Assembly: GCA_017302775.1 (NCBI GenBank)
Contig: JAFLDC010000094.1
Coordinates: forward strand, 1-8,421
Direction: 5' to 3'
Origin: Sphingomonadales bacterium
GTDB taxonomy: Bacteria; Pseudomonadota; Alphaproteobacteria; Sphingomonadales; Sphingomonadaceae
DNA length: 8,421 nucleotides
Part shown: piece after piece, positions 6,045 through 8,421 of the stretch
How positions within the stretch are numbered: the stretch's first letter is position 1
Layout: each line of letters opens with the position of its first letter
Notes under the pieces: model-generated
What the model saw: the letters and a program-made list of their open reading frames with translations, nothing else
Database searches by the model: none
What the model was told of the DNA's origin: nothing
Translations under genes and position numbers: made by a program

Positions 6045-6060
6045 TAAATTTGCGCAATGC
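6045..6060 (+). repeat. right copy of the 16-bp near-perfect direct repeat
   Basis: TAAATTTGCGCAATGC matches the copy at 1512-1527 in 15 of 16 bases. It lies 195 bases upstream of the recombinase start, the usual side for an attachment site. The two copies are about 4.5 kb apart. Confidence 0.35.
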
Positions 6061-6172
6061 ATAAGCGTGAACTTGCTGTAGTGTTTAAACAGAAAAACGT
6101 TGCATGCATTTCAGGTGTTACATCGAAGAAATTTGTTGCATCTTGAATTTTATTATTTGCAAAGTAAATCAC

Positions 6173-6189
6173 ATTACGTAGATTACGTA
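6173..6189. promoter_or_regulatory. tandem ATTACGTA motif, possible operator
   Basis: Two copies of ATTACGTA (6173-6180 and 6182-6189) are spaced with a 9-base period and each contains the palindrome TACGTA. They sit in AT-rich DNA about 220 bases before the nuclease operon. Possible regulator or integration-factor site; function unknown. Confidence 0.35.
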
Positions 6190-6411
6190 TACCAAGAGCA
6201 AAGAGCTTTATGCGTTGATGATCATGTGAAGGCGACGCGCGGGGATAGGCGCTCCTTTTGCTCTCATTGGTTGGGATGGCTGGAGAGGTAAGCCATGAGG
6301 GTGAGCGCCGACGGCGGTGCCCTAGCCGTTTATCGACTGCTGACTGGTGGACCTCGGCGCTGCTAGGCTGATCGGGTAGCATGATCAAAGGTGCCAAGGA
6401 CAGGGGACGAT

Positions 6412-7521
6412 ATGAAGCTCATCCACACAGCGGACTGGCAACTCGGTAAGGCTTTGGGCCGCTTCCAGCCGGAAGTGCGGGCCACACTGTCCGAAGCTCG
6501 CTTTGATGCCATCGACGCGATCGGCCGGGCCGCTGGCGAGCATGGCGCCGACCACGTTTTGGTCGCCGGCGACATCTTCGACACCGAGGGTCCGGAAGAT
6601 CGCACCATCGTTCAAGCAATTTCCCGCATGGAACGCCACCCGTGCCGCTGGTGGCTGCTCCCGGGCAACCACGATTTCTTGCGGAACGACGGGCTCTGGG
6701 ACCGAGTTCGCCGGCGCGCAGGCGAGCGGATCACTGTGCTCTCGGCGGCCCGTCCACACGAAATAGAGCCGGGCGTGTGGCTCTTGCCGGCACCGCTGAC
6801 GCATCGGCTCAATCTGGACGACCCCACGGAAGCCTTCGATGCCATGGACACGCCAGGCGCCCGCCTGCGTATCGGCTTGGCCCATGGATCCATTCGGGAC
6901 TTCGGATCCCGAGGAGAGGCGGGCAACCAACTTGCGCCCGATCGGGCCCGTCGCTCGAACTTGGATTACTTGGCGCTGGGTGACTGGCACGGTGTGCTGA
7001 AGATCGACGCCCGGACTTGGTATTCGGGCACCCCGGAGACCGAGCGCTTCAAGCGCGATGACCCGGGGCATGCGTTGGTGGTCGATCTGGAGCCCGGGCG
7101 CGACCCGATAGTAAGCCCGGTTCAGACCGGCCGCTTTCGTTGGCTCACACGCGAATGGACCGTGAGCGACCTGGCTGACTTCGATGCCCAGTGCGATGCG
7201 CTGCTCGGCTCGCTTGAACCATCGGCCGTGCTCTTGGAGCTTTCCCTGAGCGGTATCACAAACCTGGGCGATCGTTCGGCGATCCTCAGCAAGCTGGAGA
7301 ACGAGATCGCGCACCGATTGCGCTACTTGGACGTGCGTGCTTCTGACTTGGTCGGCCGGCCAACCCAAGAGGATCTCGACACTCTGACAGTGGAGGGCGT
7401 CCTCGGTGTGGCAGCGAACAAGCTTAATGCGCGGATCGAGGCAGGCGGGCCCGATGCGCTCTTGGCCCGCCGCGCGCTAGAGCGGTTGTTCGTCGAATAC
7501 AGTCGAGGAGAGGGCGCATGA
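6412..7521 (+). CDS. SbcD/Mre11/YhaO-like metallophosphoesterase nuclease
   Basis: A 369-residue calcineurin-like phosphoesterase, expected to be a Mn-dependent DNA nuclease working with the SMC-type ATPase encoded next. The metal-binding motifs appear in order: HTADWQ (Asp8; the usual His of DxH is Gln10), GDIFD (Asp54), LPGNHD (85-88), LAHGS (His158) and ALGDWHG (His193), followed by YSGTPE (204-209) and a C-terminal capping/partner-binding region. Family members with DWQ instead of DWH exist to my knowledge, so the change is probably not inactivating. I chose ATG at 6412 because AGGGG lies just upstream and the family usually starts M-x-x-I/L-H-T; a GTG at 6391 is the alternative. The gene ends in an ATGA overlap with the ATPase. 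The second subunit and the island setting suggest a mobile defence or repair nuclease rather than the housekeeping SbcD. Confidence 0.85.
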   Translation: MKLIHTADWQLGKALGRFQPEVRATLSEARFDAIDAIGRAAGEHGADHVLVAGDIFDTEGPEDRTIVQAISRMERHPCRWWLLPGNHDFLRNDGLWDRVRRRAGERITVLSAARPHEIEPGVWLLPAPLTHRLNLDDPTEAFDAMDTPGARLRIGLAHGSIRDFGSRGEAGNQLAPDRARRSNLDYLALGDWHGVLKIDARTWYSGTPETERFKRDDPGHALVVDLEPGRDPIVSPVQTGRFRWLTREWTVSDLADFDAQCDALLGSLEPSAVLLELSLSGITNLGDRSAILSKLENEIAHRLRYLDVRASDLVGRPTQEDLDTLTVEGVLGVAANKLNARIEAGGPDALLARRALERLFVEYSRGEGA

Positions 7522-8421
7522 GCCTGTTGCTTCGACGGATCGCTATCGACAACTTCCGTAAGTTCCGCAAGCCAGTTGCCATCGATGGGTTGACTGATGG
7601 CCTGAACATCCTGATCGAGCCGAATGAAACCGGGAAGTCGACCCTGTTGGAAGCGCTGCGTGCGGCGTTCTTCATGAAGCATTCGACGAAAAGCCAACTG
7701 GCCCACTCCTATGCTCCGCACGGCGATGCGGTCGGTCCGTTGATCGAGGCTGAGTTTGAGGTGGCCGGTGCAACTTGGAAGGTGACAAAGCGCTTCCTCA
7801 AAAGCCCCATGGTCGAGGTTGAAGGGCCCCAGGGGCGGGCGCAGGGCGACGAGGCGGAGACACGGCTGCACGCCCTGCTCGGATCGGTAAAGGATGCGCG
7901 TGGCGCTGGCGACACCGCGAACTACGGCGCCCTGGGCTTGTTGTGGGTCGCGCAGACTGAAGCTCTGGCCGTGACGTCGCCTGGGCACCTAGTCCGCGAC
8001 AGCATCCGCACTACGCTAGAGGGTGAGGTCGGCTCGATCATGGGTGGCCCTGCTTACCAGCGCGTGCGCACTGGCGTAGACGAACAGTTCGATCGCTATT
8101 GGACGCGGACTGGGCAAAAGCGGGGACCACAAAACGACGCTCGCATTCGCCTTGAGCAGGCGGAGAAAGCGGCCAACGAAGCTGCAGCTCGCTTGGCCGG
8201 CTTGGAGCAGGCGTTCTCCGACCTCGAAGGCGAGCGGGCGAAATTAAAGGTCCTGCTGCGCGACATCGCCGACGATACCGATGCGCAGACCCGAAAGGGC
8301 TTGGTTGCTTCGCTGGACATCGCCCGCAGCGCGACGCAGATGCTGGCGACCCGCAAGGCTGAGCACGAAGCGGCCGAGGGTAAGGTTCGCTCGCTGGAAG
8401 AACTGGCCGAGCGCCACGGTC
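7518..8421 (+). CDS. SbcC/Rad50/YhaN-like SMC-type ATPase (5' part, runs off the window)
   Basis: The frame from ATG at 7518-7520 stays open for 301 codons to the right edge. The start overlaps the upstream stop by ATGA, with AGGAGAGGG just before it. The N-terminus is a typical RecF/SMC ATPase head: IAIDNFRKF (8-16), then a P-loop with ...EPNETGKST (34-42), then a beta-rich lobe (EFEVAGATWKVTKRFL, 79-94) and a likely Q-loop in LLWVAQTEAL (Gln146). From about residue 205 the sequence is Ala/Glu/Arg-rich and heptad-like, the start of a long coiled coil. The conserved first Gly of Walker A is Glu34 here. The NEtGKST pattern is nearer to YhaN-type proteins than to SbcC (GPNGAGKS). The signature motif and Walker B would lie beyond the window. 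It should form an ATP-gated nuclease complex with the upstream metallophosphoesterase. Confidence 0.82.
   Translation, partial: MSLLLRRIAIDNFRKFRKPVAIDGLTDGLNILIEPNETGKSTLLEALRAAFFMKHSTKSQLAHSYAPHGDAVGPLIEAEFEVAGATWKVTKRFLKSPMVEVEGPQGRAQGDEAETRLHALLGSVKDARGAGDTANYGALGLLWVAQTEALAVTSPGHLVRDSIRTTLEGEVGSIMGGPAYQRVRTGVDEQFDRYWTRTGQKRGPQNDARIRLEQAEKAANEAAARLAGLEQAFSDLEGERAKLKVLLRDIADDTDAQTRKGLVASLDIARSATQMLATRKAEHEAAEGKVRSLEELAERHG

Larger units (their letters stand above)
5851..6411. other. AT-rich, palindrome-rich intergenic region between recombinase and nuclease operon
   Basis: This divergent intergenic region contains no convincing gene. The part from about 5980 to 6220 is distinctly AT-rich. 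It holds a T-arm-like motif GGGTTCGATCC (5956-5966), the right copy of the 16-bp direct repeat (6045-6060), a perfect 10-bp palindrome TGTTTAAACA (6082-6091), TGCATGCA (6101-6108), and a tandem pair of ATTACGTA (6173-6189). Such a cluster beside an integrase start is what attP regions, with their arm and host-factor sites, often look like. A 29-codon frame (6057-6146) begins MHKRELAVVFKQKNVACISG but has no properly spaced ribosome binding site. Confidence 0.5.

Noticed and set aside
6100..6291. 63-residue plus-strand frame in the AT-rich intergenic region
   Set aside because: No ribosome binding site and unlikely composition; the region looks regulatory.
6298..6369. 23-residue ORF with GAGAGG upstream, shortly before the nuclease gene
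   Set aside because: A good ribosome-binding-like sequence, but too short and without recognisable features to support.
6385..7368. 327-residue minus-strand open frame
   Set aside because: It is antisense to the metallophosphoesterase gene, has no motifs, and is typical of the open antisense frames of GC-rich coding DNA.
7323..7988. 221-residue minus-strand open frame
   Set aside because: Antisense to the end of the nuclease and the start of the ATPase, both of which show clear family motifs.
1..8421. CRISPR array, IS element or rRNA genes
   Set aside because: No regularly spaced repeats, transposase motifs with terminal inverted repeats, or rRNA-like sequence were seen.

Overview
The window reads as part of a horizontally acquired defence island in a Gram-negative, fairly GC-rich proteobacterium. 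I would guess a gammaproteobacterium of the Xanthomonadaceae/Pseudomonas type, but the lineage is inferred from GC content, terminator style and tmRNA-like tail only. The first 126 bases look like the chromosomal flank. They hold the last 14 codons of an unrecognised gene, a strong GC-rich hairpin terminator, and on the minus strand an 18-base tail ending in CCACCTCCACCA. That tail looks like the 3' end of a tmRNA gene (ssrA), a common island integration target. Only this tail is present, as expected for the distal boundary of an island whose intact ssrA lies elsewhere.

From there rightwards: a gene-poor stretch (127-445) with palindromic and repeated motifs; a plus-strand gene for an exported coiled-coil protein of unknown function (446-1510); a small two-helix membrane protein (1596-1769) that converges with and is overlapped by a possible second small membrane ORF on the minus strand; then a minus-strand block read from right to left as tyrosine recombinase (4492-5850), a tiny overlapping ORF (4382-4495), a HAD-phosphoribosyltransferase fusion (3002-4264) and a DprA-like protein (2016-3005). 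The last two share a 4-base GTGA overlap and match the domain make-up of the ShosTA toxin-antitoxin/anti-phage system (ShosT toxin, ShosA antitoxin).

Right of the recombinase lies an AT-rich, palindrome-rich intergenic region (5851-6411). A second, divergently placed operon follows on the plus strand: an SbcD/Mre11/YhaO-like metallophosphoesterase (6412-7521), coupled by an ATGA overlap to an SbcC/Rad50/YhaN-like SMC-type ATPase that runs off the right edge (7518-8421).

The most interesting points are the ShosTA-like pair beside an integrase, the accessory nuclease-ATPase pair with a non-glycine Walker A start, the ssrA-tail boundary, and a 15/16 direct repeat (1512-1527 and 6045-6060) that brackets the small membrane genes, ShosTA and the recombinase and could mark a smaller nested mobile unit. 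The exported protein and the small ORFs have no function I can assign.
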